The notes below the pieces were generated by a model, which had not been told where the DNA came from, made no database searches, and worked only from the letters and a program-made list of their open reading frames with translations. Source: CAYQOX01 sp964419335 (GTDB lineage: Bacteria > Hinthialibacterota > Hinthialibacteria > Hinthialibacterales > Hinthialibacteraceae). Taken from it: a stretch of DNA of 31,526 nucleotides. The stretch is from contig CAYQOX010000047.1 in assembly GCA_964419335.1 (NCBI GenBank), forward strand, positions 1 through 31,526, in the 5' to 3' direction. The translations under genes and the position numbers were made by a program. Positions within the stretch are counted from its first letter, which is position 1, and the number at the start of each line of letters is the position of its first letter. Positions 1-8,633 of the stretch are shown in pieces.

Positions 1-68
1 CTTTTTTAGAAACAAACGCTTAAATTCGAGTTTGACCGCACCGAAATTAAGAAGCCGTTATCCAGCCC

Positions 69-92
69 ATCCTGATTCTGACAAAAAATACC
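69..92. repeat. Direct repeat copy 1, downstream of the CBM9 gene
   Basis: A 24-base stretch matches 1699-1722 except for one substitution and one extra A in the A-run. The two copies lie in the same orientation on either side of the CBM9 coding region, about 1.63 kb apart. On the minus strand the core reads TCAGAATCAGGAT. Its origin (dispersed intergenic repeat or recombination scar) is unknown. Apart from this repeat I see nothing in bases 1-188. Confidence 0.6.
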
Positions 93-188
93 TCCCTCTC
101 TCCCCCCATTCAGGCAAGAAGAAAAAATCACCCACCCCCGCTTCCCCACGATTACCTTATACCTAAATCGCTTACTATCGAAACTCTC

Positions 189-1646
189 CTAATACAACGA
201 CCATTCCTCGACTCTTGTTCCACCGCCTAATGTCAGTATGCCCCAGGAATGTTCAACGTGAGCGTTTCCGGCCCAATTCAACTGAGCTTTTCCATCTTCA
301 CCATCATCATCATTGATATTAAGATTCAGCCCAACGGTTGAACCATCCTCTGGCTCACCAAGCACGGATTTCATGATTTGAAATTCCACCTGAAATCCTT
401 CATCGGTCTCCGAGACCTCAGCATTCCAATCACTTCCAAAAGTAGGGTTAAACGCCTCTGCATCGCGGTGGGCGCCATTGGCCGTCATTACATATTGTCC
501 ATCTCCTGGAGTTTCATCGGGATCACGTCCTCGACTATTACTGTTATCGGCATCAATGAACACTTCAACAGAATCATCCTGCCACGTATTCTCATCTTCC
601 GAACCCGCTGCGGCAGTATCCGTAATCACGTTATCGTCGGTTACATCCACCGCCACATAAATAGCCTCATTGTCATGCACCAACCAAGCTGAAAATCCAT
701 GGTCACCAATCTCCCATGAATCATCCCGGCTATACGCATCATACACCCCTGTATGGGGATTCACCACAATCTCTTCAGCTTCGGCATATTCATCCGCGTT
801 GATGACACCATCTACCACGGGTGGATCGGTCTTCGGAGCCGTATAGGTTCTTTTCCCGATGATCAAGTTCCCATACGTCGATTCCACATGGGTTTCTCCT
901 ACCCAAATCAATTGGTAATTGAGATCCTCCCCGGTATCATCATCATTCACGGCTACGGTAAATCCAATCAATTCTCCAGGTTCGGGATTCCCAATCGCAT
1001 CCATCGAAATACGAAACTCGGCATCATACCCCTGATCCGTTTCCGAGGTCAAAGCATACCAAGCAGCATCTTCGCCATACCCTGGGTTACCCGCTTCGGC
1101 CTCACGATAGGCATTATTCGCAGTAATAACAAATTGCCCTCCGGTATCCACCACTTCAGGATTCTCTCCAGTCGTATCCCGGCTATCGAAGTTACTGTTA
1201 TCCCCATCGACAAACACTTCAACACTATCATCGTGCCAGGTCTGTTGATTTTGCGAATTCGCCTCTGCCGAATCCGTGAAAATAACATCATCCATCACCC
1301 GCACACCGACATACAAATTATCCTCATCATAGCCTACATAAATTTGCGCATCGATGTCTTCTGGGAAAATCGGTCCATCTCCTGAACTCACAAAACCTCC
1401 GCGTACCCAATCTTCTTGGTCTTCGTCATAGGCGATTCTCCAATTGGACTCCGTTGAGTTATACCTCACTCCGGTCGCCCATACCCACGACTCTTCGCCT
1501 TCCAGATCCAATACCCCATCAATCGTTGGCGGTTCTGGTAAGGGCAAAGCCACTCGCGTTTTCGTTTCATCCAACGTAGAAGTATCAGCCACCACTACGC
1601 CTGCGACACAAACCAACATACTCAGGGTTAAAATAAACCTACACAT
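189..1646 (-). CDS. Secreted protein with two CBM9-like sugar-binding domains
   Basis: The protein has about 485 residues: a signal peptide (residues 1-20, ending VVVA before D21) and two tandem copies of a carbohydrate-binding-module-9-like domain (about 30-265 and 272-480). Each copy opens with a 'P-x-I/V-D-G-V' strand, has a central 'W-x-D-D-S-V-E-V-F-x-D-x-D-N-S-N' core, and ends in a strand leading to 'G-x-L-x-x-G'. No catalytic domain is visible, so it probably binds sugars or acts as a surface scaffold. I chose the ATG at 1646, seven bases after a strong GGAGG (plus-strand 1654-1658); the ATG at 1649 is nearly as good. The open frame extends to 1724, but that extension would bury the signal peptide. 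It is the last gene on this strand here and is bracketed by short direct repeats. Substrate is unknown. Confidence 0.85.
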   Translation of the reverse strand: MCRFILTLSMLVCVAGVVVADTSTLDETKTRVALPLPEPPTIDGVLDLEGEESWVWATGVRYNSTESNWRIAYDEDQEDWVRGGFVSSGDGPIFPEDIDAQIYVGYDEDNLYVGVRVMDDVIFTDSAEANSQNQQTWHDDSVEVFVDGDNSNFDSRDTTGENPEVVDTGGQFVITANNAYREAEAGNPGYGEDAAWYALTSETDQGYDAEFRISMDAIGNPEPGELIGFTVAVNDDDTGEDLNYQLIWVGETHVESTYGNLIIGKRTYTAPKTDPPVVDGVINADEYAEAEEIVVNPHTGVYDAYSRDDSWEIGDHGFSAWLVHDNEAIYVAVDVTDDNVITDTAAAGSEDENTWQDDSVEVFIDADNSNSRGRDPDETPGDGQYVMTANGAHRDAEAFNPTFGSDWNAEVSETDEGFQVEFQIMKSVLGEPEDGSTVGLNLNINDDDGEDGKAQLNWAGNAHVEHSWGILTLGGGTRVEEWSLY

Positions 1647-1698
1647 CATCAAACCTCCTTCAATAATGTTTTTATCCTTCCATCCCCTCATCCTGCTC

Positions 1699-1722
1699 AT
1701 CCTGATTTTGACAAAAATACCC
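1699..1722. repeat. Direct repeat copy 2, in the leader of the CBM9 gene
   Basis: Near-identical to bases 69-92. It sits about 50 bases upstream of the CBM9 start and is followed, in minus-strand reading, by a tandem AGGATGAGCAGGATGAG motif (plus 1687-1705). Its overlap with the 5' leader could affect expression, but no -35/-10 pair is convincing. Confidence 0.6.
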
Positions 1723-1787
1723 AAAAAAACACTTCATTTCCCAACCTAACAAAAATTCCTCCGCATGTCCAGAGCATTTTTTTTCTT

Positions 1788-2258
1788 TCACGGATTCAGC
1801 GTCACCCGCCAAATTTTCCAATCCCCGCTGCTCTTGGTAAGAATGACATGCACACGTTGCGTTTGTTCTTGATTCAACGGCATCGCCCGACGCACCAGAG
1901 GGCTTGGCGCCGTACACTGAAACATAAACCGTATCCTCACCTCCGCCGATTCTTTCTCTTCATCCAATTGAATATCCACATGATTCAAGCGAATCCGGCG
2001 CTCACTCGTTTCCTGAAACCATTGCCGCAAAGCCCCCAAGACTTCCGCTCGCTGCATCCTTTGAAATGTGGCATCTTCTCTCTCGGAAAGAACAGACTGG
2101 ATGGTCATCAACGATCCATTCTCCACCCCGCGCCTTCCCCGTTCGATAACCCGGTAAACTTGTTCCTCCTCGGAAATCAACACATAGTTAAACAAAAACC
2201 ACCCACCAAAAATCAACCCAATCAGGGTAAAAATAAAAATAAAGAAATGCTTCATCAT
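1788..2258 (-). CDS. Small membrane-anchored protein with NTF2-like domain
   Basis: A protein of 156 residues. Residues 3-27 form one hydrophobic segment, either an uncleaved signal anchor or a signal peptide. Residues 30-156 have the helix-then-curved-sheet pattern of small NTF2/SnoaL-like domains: an N-terminal helical stretch containing 'VYRVIERGRRGVENG', then strands ending 'VHVILTKSSGDWKIWRV', which is typical of this fold's last hairpin. No catalytic residues can be assigned. AAGGAA on the minus strand lies about 5 bases before the first ATG and 8 before the second, so either M1 or M2 may start it. It is divergent from the DUF481 gene and lies about 140 bases upstream of the CBM9 gene on the same strand. 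The fold assignment is an inference; function is unknown. Confidence 0.75.
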   Translation of the reverse strand: MMKHFFIFIFTLIGLIFGGWFLFNYVLISEEEQVYRVIERGRRGVENGSLMTIQSVLSEREDATFQRMQRAEVLGALRQWFQETSERRIRLNHVDIQLDEEKESAEVRIRFMFQCTAPSPLVRRAMPLNQEQTQRVHVILTKSSGDWKIWRVTLNP

Positions 2259-2340
2259 GACTTTCCTTACAATAAAAGAATCGCATCAATCCTTTGCCTA
2301 TTTTGCCAAGTAGAATCTCCCTATACTATTGCTCAATAAC

Positions 2341-2368
2341 TTGACAAATCTTCTTTTCTTGAAACAAT
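2341..2368 (+). promoter_or_regulatory. Candidate sigma-70 promoter of the DUF481 gene
   Basis: A perfect TTGACA (2341-2346) is followed after 16 bases by AACAAT (2363-2368, four of six -10 consensus positions). It lies about 37 bases before the start codon, leaving room for the GAGGAT Shine-Dalgarno at about 2396-2401. The weak -10 element keeps confidence low. Confidence 0.4.
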
Positions 2369-2405
2369 GTCTTAACCAACTTAACATAGTTGAAAGAGGA
2401 TCCCC

Positions 2406-3524
2406 ATGCGCCAATACCTCGCTCATTTTCATTGGATTGTCATTCTCAACCTCTTGATTCTGCCTGCTTCATGGAGCGATCAGGTAAAACTCGAGAATGG
2501 AGACCTGCTCAGCGGCACCATTACCTCCATGCAAGACGGTGAACTTACACTACAATCTTCTTATATGGGCGAGTTGAGTTTGCCCTGGGATAAGATCGTT
2601 TGGATCGAAAGCGAGCAGCCGCTCTACGTCCAACTCCAAAACGGTGACCAAATTCACCTGCAATTCATCACCGACCACGGCGAACAAAAAATGACCTCCG
2701 AGGTCGTGGGCGAAATCCAACTGGACCTCGATGAAATTCTCTCCCTCTCACAAGAATCCAGTACAGCGCTTCAACCCGAGCTGCAAGCCGCCCAAGAGAC
2801 CATCGATTCTCTCACCAAAGAACTTTCCACCGCACATGATGAAATCAAAACCCTGGAAAAACAAACCGACCTCAAAGAATTGTGGAAAGGACATATTACT
2901 CTCCAAGGCAACATGCGCTCCGGGAACCGCGAATCCTACAATGCCTTCCTGGGCGCGGAAGCCAAACGCACCACCCCCCAAGAAGAACTCATTCTCGGTG
3001 CGAATGCTTCCTATGGCGAAACCGAAGATGTCGTCGATACCACCGAAGGCAAACTCTACTCCGACCTGCGCATCTTCTATGCAGAAAGCAGCTACCTTTT
3101 CGGCAGCCTCATGCTTGAACATGACCGCTTCGAAAATCTCGATTTTCGCATCGATGGTACTGTCGGCCACGGCCATCGTTTGTGGAAGACCGACCGTTCC
3201 GAGTTCATCGCCGACTACGGTTTCGGCCTCACCGAAGAAATCTATAAAGACGGCACTGAAGTCACAGAAGCGATCACCCGACTGCACTTCGACTATTACC
3301 AGCTTCTCTTCGAGGCCACCGAGTTTAACCAGAAGTTCATCATCTATCCCAGCATGGGACATTTCGGCGAATATCGCTTTATTTCCACCACGTCTTTAAT
3401 GACACCGATCTCCGACGTATTATCCTGGAACATCACCCTCGTGGATGAGTACAAAAGCAATCCCCGCCCCGACGTCAAGAAAAATGATGTTTCTATCCGC
3501 ACCGGCCTGATGTACAAATTTTAA
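2406..3524 (+). CDS. Outer-membrane DUF481-family beta-barrel protein
   Basis: A protein of 372 residues. Residues 1-24 are a signal peptide. Residues 25-115 carry short beta repeats of the type 'V-x-L-x-N-G-D-x-L-x-G' and 'V-Q-L-x-N-G-D-x-I', as seen in small beta-rich domains of DUF481 proteins. Residues 118-160 are a predicted coiled coil. Residues 163-372 match the DUF481 (YdiY-like) barrel: a 'G-N-x-R-S-G-N-R-E' opening, alternating aromatic strands and a C-terminal phenylalanine, the usual recognition end for the outer-membrane assembly machine. The start has AGAGGAT five bases upstream. The gene is monocistronic and converges on the glycosyltransferase gene, with only three bases between the stop codons. 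The family's role is not known in detail; porin or salt-response roles have been suggested for relatives. Confidence 0.88.
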   Translation: MRQYLAHFHWIVILNLLILPASWSDQVKLENGDLLSGTITSMQDGELTLQSSYMGELSLPWDKIVWIESEQPLYVQLQNGDQIHLQFITDHGEQKMTSEVVGEIQLDLDEILSLSQESSTALQPELQAAQETIDSLTKELSTAHDEIKTLEKQTDLKELWKGHITLQGNMRSGNRESYNAFLGAEAKRTTPQEELILGANASYGETEDVVDTTEGKLYSDLRIFYAESSYLFGSLMLEHDRFENLDFRIDGTVGHGHRLWKTDRSEFIADYGFGLTEEIYKDGTEVTEAITRLHFDYYQLLFEATEFNQKFIIYPSMGHFGEYRFISTTSLMTPISDVLSWNITLVDEYKSNPRPDVKKNDVSIRTGLMYKF

Positions 3525-3527
3525 CCC

Positions 3528-5198
3528 TCAACGAGAATCGCCCCTCATCCGCTCCATATTAATTTGCAGATTCCGCTGGGCTCTTTGATTCTCAGGCGCC
3601 AACTCCAATACCTTCCGAAAGAGCCGGGTTGACTTCTGCAAGTTTCCTCTGCGGGCATGCAGCACCCCCAAATTCAACAATGCGGAGGGAAACTCCTCTC
3701 GATGTTCAACCGCCTTCTCATACGCCTCCATCGCCTTTGACTCCTGTTGCCGCTCTTCATAAAACACCCCCAGGTTATACCATCCCATCGCCACCTCCCG
3801 CTCGCGGTTATACCCCAAAGCAGGGTTCAGGGTCAACAAGAGCATCACCCCCAACCACCCCACTTTCATCCACGTCTTTCTCTGTATAAAAAAGTCCCCC
3901 TCCTGATAACTCCTGAGAACTTCTCGCAAACCAAAAACAAAGAGGATCGAAGTAAACGATAACACCGAAGCAAGAAAACGATCCGAGGCGTAATACACCA
4001 GCACCAGCAAAAAATACCCTCCCAACACCGCCAGCAAGAACCGACTCTTCCTCTCCCTCCAAGCAACAAACGGCAGCAATCCCAACCCGCCCCATACATT
4101 CAACCACGTCACCCACCTCAAGCCATCCAACCACGGGATCCACTGCGCCTCATAATGCGCCGAATAATTCACTGCCGGGGGCGATGGATACACCGACCAC
4201 AACCCCTTCTTCACCTCAAGCACGAGAAAATCCAGCGGATTCCTCACCACCCAGGCCAGCGTCTTCTTAATCCAATAGTTGGAAGCCTCCGAGGGACTCA
4301 ACCCCCTTCCCGCCTCTTCCGAAGCCCGTTCTATGCTCTGCGTCTGCTGATCCGCAATATCGTTGGACAACCCTTCCACCGCCCCCAAGCCCCCCTGAGC
4401 CTGACTGTTAGTTCCCATATATAGCGTCACCCCGGCATTGGCGGTAAAAGGCACCCAGTCTCCCCCCACCAAACCATTGCGCAACAACGAAGGAAGAATG
4501 CCCACCAAAAATACCAACAAAAAAATCCCCCCGCGCGAATCAACCTTCCATCTCAGCCCCGGGATCGTATATCCGCTCTCTTCACGCGTTAAAAAAAACA
4601 CCGGCCACAAAATCGCCAGTACAAAAAGCCACTGCGGACGACTCAACACCGCCAACGCATACAGCAGCGCCGCCAAAATCAGCCAGCCAATCTTCTTCTT
4701 TCGAATCCACAAAAGTAAGACTACCCCAAAGAATAGAAACAAAAAAATCCCCTGAGTCGTGGCTAAAAGTTTGGAAGAAAAAAACAAAGAATAATGCGAG
4801 AACCCATAAAGCCCTCCCGCCAACAATGACCATGCGGGCCCCACAAAAAAACGGGCGAGAAGATAAGTCAGCAAGACATTCCCCACCGCCATCCAGGCTT
4901 GCACATTCAAGGCTTCGCGCACCCGGTGCCACCCTAGATGGTGCTGCAACCCCAGCTGATAGGAATACAAGGGCGCTTGATAAAAAGGCCCCTCCTTCGG
5001 CAATAACCACCCCTCCCGGTAAATCCGTTGCCCCATCTCCCAATACTGCCGCGCATCATTGCTGGGAGACAGTGCATCCGGCAGGGTGTGAATATACGTT
5101 TGCAAATAGAACCCTTGCATGAGCATCGAGACCACGCCCAACAGAACCAGATTAAGCAAATCAACATGTCGCTTTGATCGCAGTCTCCGCTCCTTCAT
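3528..5198 (-). CDS. GT-C (family 39-like) membrane glycosyltransferase with C-terminal TPRs
   Basis: A protein of 556 residues. Residues 15-460 hold roughly ten to twelve hydrophobic helices with the layout of PMT_2/GT39 lipid-linked sugar transferases. The first periplasmic loop has acidic 'N-D-A-R-Q-Y-W' in place of the usual D-E motif, followed by 'F-Y-Q-A-P-L-Y', typical of this superfamily. Residues about 468-545 are two tetratricopeptide repeats ('W-Y-N-L-G-V-F-Y' and 'A-L-L-N-L-G-V-L-H'), predicted to lie outside the last helix. It is the last gene of the minus-strand unit, 52 bases after the other glycosyltransferase. The likely job is transfer of a sugar from a polyprenyl phosphate donor in the periplasm to protein, lipid or polysaccharide. 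Acceptor unknown. Confidence 0.87.
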   Translation of the reverse strand: MKERRLRSKRHVDLLNLVLLGVVSMLMQGFYLQTYIHTLPDALSPSNDARQYWEMGQRIYREGWLLPKEGPFYQAPLYSYQLGLQHHLGWHRVREALNVQAWMAVGNVLLTYLLARFFVGPAWSLLAGGLYGFSHYSLFFSSKLLATTQGIFLFLFFGVVLLLWIRKKKIGWLILAALLYALAVLSRPQWLFVLAILWPVFFLTREESGYTIPGLRWKVDSRGGIFLLVFLVGILPSLLRNGLVGGDWVPFTANAGVTLYMGTNSQAQGGLGAVEGLSNDIADQQTQSIERASEEAGRGLSPSEASNYWIKKTLAWVVRNPLDFLVLEVKKGLWSVYPSPPAVNYSAHYEAQWIPWLDGLRWVTWLNVWGGLGLLPFVAWRERKSRFLLAVLGGYFLLVLVYYASDRFLASVLSFTSILFVFGLREVLRSYQEGDFFIQRKTWMKVGWLGVMLLLTLNPALGYNREREVAMGWYNLGVFYEERQQESKAMEAYEKAVEHREEFPSALLNLGVLHARRGNLQKSTRLFRKVLELAPENQRAQRNLQINMERMRGDSR

Positions 5199-5250
5199 CC
5201 TTCTTCACTCTCACCATTTGCCCGCCAAGCCCCCGCTTGAACCACAGTCT

Positions 5251-6831
5251 TTACGGCCTATACACCTTAGGCAGGATGTAGATCGGTTCCCCTAAACGCC
5301 GCAACCCCATCGAAGGGGTTTGAATTCTCGTAGCCGACTCCATCTGGGAATCCTCTTCCAACACCCGCAAAAACGCCTGCGTCAACACCCGCTCGCTGGC
5401 AATGATCCACACCCTCTCGTTCGGTTCTATCCGTTCCTTTATCGCTTCCACCGTCTTCTCCGCCTCTTCTCCCACCTCGACATTTTCGAAATACCACCGC
5501 TCATTGAAGTGAGCAAGATGATCTTCCATATCCAACGGGAAGGACAGAAATCGAAATCCCTGCGGCTTGAGATAATACTCCATCGTTGGACGCGTCAATC
5601 CCGTGCATACCACCAACTCCCCCGGCTCTCCACGCTGCCTCAAATACCGCACCGCATCGTCTTCACGGTAATCGGCCGCCTCCCAATGCATGACCACCAC
5701 CACAGCCACACTCATCCCCACCATAAACACCATCCATCCATACACTTTCCACCCCCGCCAGCTATTCACTACCGCATATGCGGTTAACATACACCAAAAC
5801 GGCACCACAAAAAAATCACTGCGCCCCACAAGATAAACCGGCTGCACCAACCATGAATAAAGATATACACTCCCAATCCCCACCCCCATCATGAGCCATA
5901 CCCAACCAAACGCCGCCTCTCTCATACTTCCCTTCTTCCGAATCACCGCCCCCACCCCAATCAACCACACAACCAGGAAAACCCCATGCACCATCACCGG
6001 AAACTTTGGCATCGGCAGGTAGGGCGGCGTCTCTCCCCCAGGCACCAGGATATTCAACGTCGAAAGCCATACCCATGGACTCCACGCCCGCTCCACCCAA
6101 TCTATCGTCAGCGCCACATGCTGCATTTGCTTCATCAGAACCGGCAACCATGGCAAATACCCCAGGAGGGTTACCCCCAAAGCTCCCCCCAACCAAACCA
6201 CTGTACCCACGCGGGGCACCATGATCCCCGCCGTCATCATCCCCGCCCCAATCATAAACCAGGCGAGATTGTGATTATAAACCGACAGCAGCATACACAC
6301 ACTCAATCCCACCCATTTCTTCCAATCCGGCTGATACACCATCTCCCGCAAATAGCCAAAAAATAACACGCCCAACCACGCAAAGAGCGTATAATTCCGA
6401 ACCTCACCCGCATTCATCACACTCACCGGATTCACGATCCAAAGCAAACAGGCAAAGACCGCTGCCCACCGGTTCCAAAAACGCTCACACAAACGATAAA
6501 GACTAAACGTCGTCAACACCGAGAAGATCCACGACAACCCCCGCAAGGCGATTTCCGACTCGCCCGCCAATCCTCTCCACAAACGCAAAACAAAATAATA
6601 AAGCGGCGGTCCCGCATCATGATGAAGTGTCTGCACGATCTCAAAAAAAGAGCGCCGCGCCATCAACGCAGAATAAGCCTCATCCAGCCAAAGACTTTCA
6701 CTCAGGCTGGGCAGTACCACCAAACATTGAAGCGGGATTAACCAGGTGAGAGGATGACTCAAGAAGCCTCGCCGCCAACGGCATGATTGACCTTCCCTCG
6801 TTTGAGAATCATCCCTTTGCTCAACGGACAC
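5251..6831 (-). CDS. GT-C (family 39-like) membrane glycosyltransferase
   Basis: A protein of 526 residues with about ten or more membrane helices. It carries the classic PMT_2 first-loop signature 'L-W-L-D-E-A-Y-S' (D50-E51, the predicted catalytic and metal-binding acidic pair) and then 'H-H-D-A-G-P-P-L-Y-Y' around residues 69-78. The C-terminal 130 residues are a soluble domain. The start is GTG at 6829-6831 and overlaps the end of the upstream permease gene by 11 bases, so translation is probably coupled. The family moves sugars from lipid-linked donors on the outer face of the inner membrane. Pairing with a second GT-C gene suggests glycan or lipid modification. Substrate unknown. Confidence 0.88.
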   Translation of the reverse strand: MSVEQRDDSQTREGQSCRWRRGFLSHPLTWLIPLQCLVVLPSLSESLWLDEAYSALMARRSFFEIVQTLHHDAGPPLYYFVLRLWRGLAGESEIALRGLSWIFSVLTTFSLYRLCERFWNRWAAVFACLLWIVNPVSVMNAGEVRNYTLFAWLGVLFFGYLREMVYQPDWKKWVGLSVCMLLSVYNHNLAWFMIGAGMMTAGIMVPRVGTVVWLGGALGVTLLGYLPWLPVLMKQMQHVALTIDWVERAWSPWVWLSTLNILVPGGETPPYLPMPKFPVMVHGVFLVVWLIGVGAVIRKKGSMREAAFGWVWLMMGVGIGSVYLYSWLVQPVYLVGRSDFFVVPFWCMLTAYAVVNSWRGWKVYGWMVFMVGMSVAVVVVMHWEAADYREDDAVRYLRQRGEPGELVVCTGLTRPTMEYYLKPQGFRFLSFPLDMEDHLAHFNERWYFENVEVGEEAEKTVEAIKERIEPNERVWIIASERVLTQAFLRVLEEDSQMESATRIQTPSMGLRRLGEPIYILPKVYRP

Positions 6832-7672
6832 TTTCTAATTCATCCTTCAAATGAGGATCCAGGTAGTCGCGCAATCCATCGCCCAACAAATTCAACCCTA
6901 ATACCGCGATCATAATCGCAAACCCGGGAAACATCGCCATCCACCATCCCCGGTCAGTAAAGATGCGCATATATCCATCCTTGATCATCAATCCCCAACT
7001 CGGCTGAGGCGGTTCCACCCCCAATCCCAAAAAACTCAACGCCGCCTCGGCGATAATCGCCTCCGCAAATCCGAGCGTCACCACCACAAAAATCGGGGTA
7101 ATGATATTCGGCAAAAGATGACGCAGCATAATCCGCACATGCCCAAACCCAAACGCACGCGCCGCCTCCACATAGGCGTTCTCTTTCACCGACATGACCT
7201 GCCCTCGCACAATCCGGGCAATCAACACCCAACTCACCAGCCCCACTGCCACAAACACCCGTACAATCGAAGAAAACACATGCGCCAGCGCAATGTTCAT
7301 CGCCAACACTAAAAGCAAATAAGGGAACGACCAAAATACGTTGATCAGCCACATGATCACCGCATCAGTCTTCCCCCGAAAATACCCCGCCAAACATCCC
7401 AGCGGGATCCCAATCAACAAAGCGATGCCTTGCGAAATAAATCCCACAAACATCGAAATGCGGCCGCCATAAAGCACCCGCACCAACACATCCCGCCCGA
7501 AATTATCCGTCCCCATGGGATGCTCCCAAGACGGGGACTGCAAATAATTTTGCAATGCTTGCGTCTCGTAACTATAAGGTGAGAAGAAGGGCCCAAACAA
7601 GGACGCAACCAAAAGCGTCGCCGTCATCATAAACCCAATCCATATCATTTTTTGCTTTAACAATCCCGACAT
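6821..7672 (-). CDS. dppC: ABC transporter permease, DppC/OppC type
   Basis: A protein of 283 residues, the usual length for this subunit. It has an N-terminal helix, then 'W-E-H-P-M-G-T-D-N-F-G-R-D', the hallmark of the DppC/OppC/NikC periplasmic stretch. Five further helices follow, with the EAA coupling motif around 'V-E-A-A-R-A-F-G' that docks on the ATPase. Near the end is 'E-A-A-L-S-F-L-G-L-G', also family-typical. Its ATG overlaps the stop of the DppB-type gene as TAATG. The pair would form the membrane channel of a peptide, nickel or oligosaccharide importer. No solute-binding protein or ATPase gene is adjacent. It overlaps the downstream glycosyltransferase by 11 bases. Substrate cannot be told from the permeases. 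Confidence 0.93.
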   Translation of the reverse strand: MSGLLKQKMIWIGFMMTATLLVASLFGPFFSPYSYETQALQNYLQSPSWEHPMGTDNFGRDVLVRVLYGGRISMFVGFISQGIALLIGIPLGCLAGYFRGKTDAVIMWLINVFWSFPYLLLVLAMNIALAHVFSSIVRVFVAVGLVSWVLIARIVRGQVMSVKENAYVEAARAFGFGHVRIMLRHLLPNIITPIFVVVTLGFAEAIIAEAALSFLGLGVEPPQPSWGLMIKDGYMRIFTDRGWWMAMFPGFAIMIAVLGLNLLGDGLRDYLDPHLKDELESVR

Positions 7673-8598
7673 TACAGTTTCACCCTTGGATCCAATAAGC
7701 GATAGCCGATGTCCACCAGCAGGTTCACAAACACAAAAATCACCGCCGCAAACAGTACCGAACCCTGAATCAAGGGTAAGTCGCGGTTTTCGATCGCCTT
7801 CAACGCAATAAATCCGATCCCCGGCCAGTTAAAGATATACTCCACAAAGAAACTCCCCACCATCAAACTCGCCAGCGATCCCGTCAAGGCCGTAAATACC
7901 GGATTAAACGCATTCCGAAACGCATGCTTGAAGATCACCAGGGTTTCGTTTTGACCCTTGGCACGGGCGGTTAAAATATAATCACGGCGCATCACCTCCA
8001 ACATACTCGACCGGGTCAACCGCGCCAAAATCGCCAAAGGACGCGTCCCCAGGGCGATGCTGGGAAGCACCATCGCCGTCCATCCCCCCCGGTCAATATA
8101 ACCCGTGAGCGGAAACCACCCCAACAAATAACCAAAAATCCAAAGAAAGAGAATCGCCAAGAAAAAGATCGGTATCGAGATTCCCGCCAACGAGATAATC
8201 ATCGAGGTAAAATCGAGCCAGGTATTACGCTTAATCGCCGCCAGGATCCCCGCCGGGATCCCCACCAGAAACGCGAAAAGGATCGCATTCACAGCCAACA
8301 AAATCGTCGCTGGCGCCGCGCTGAGCAGCGTATCTGTCACTTCCCGGTTATAATACGTCGAACGTCCTAGATCGCCCTGCACCGCGCGCGTAACAAACAT
8401 GGAATACTGCACATGCAGCGGCTTGTCATACCCCCACTGCTTCTTCAACGATTCAATCGTGGCCAAATTGGGTTTTAATCCCAGGGCTAAACGGGCGGGA
8501 TCTCCCGGGATCGCATGAAATAAGAAAAAAGTCAGTAACGTCACTCCGATCAATACCGGAATCGTGTGCAAAGAACGGTGAAATATATACGTCCACAT
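7672..8598 (-). CDS. dppB: ABC transporter permease, DppB/OppB type
   Basis: A protein of 308 residues with six predicted helices, the standard length. N-terminal marks are 'F-H-A-I-P-G-D-P-A' and 'Q-Y-S-M-F-V-T-R-A-V-Q-G-D-L-G-R-S', diagnostic for DppB/OppB/NikB. The EAA-type loop reads 'Y-I-L-T-A-R-A-K-G' near residue 205, and the C-terminus ends 'Y-R-L-L-D-P-R-V-K-L', also conserved. It heads the permease pair and follows the nicotinate phosphoribosyltransferase gene by 35 bases. The Shine-Dalgarno before the ATG is weak (AGAAG directly adjacent), suggesting dependence on upstream translation. Function is passive channel formation together with the DppC-type partner. Confidence 0.93.
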   Translation of the reverse strand: MWTYIFHRSLHTIPVLIGVTLLTFFLFHAIPGDPARLALGLKPNLATIESLKKQWGYDKPLHVQYSMFVTRAVQGDLGRSTYYNREVTDTLLSAAPATILLAVNAILFAFLVGIPAGILAAIKRNTWLDFTSMIISLAGISIPIFFLAILFLWIFGYLLGWFPLTGYIDRGGWTAMVLPSIALGTRPLAILARLTRSSMLEVMRRDYILTARAKGQNETLVIFKHAFRNAFNPVFTALTGSLASLMVGSFFVEYIFNWPGIGFIALKAIENRDLPLIQGSVLFAAVIFVFVNLLVDIGYRLLDPRVKL

Positions 8599-8633
8599 CT
8601 TCTATTCGATGGCCTTTTTCTATCTAATCTCCA

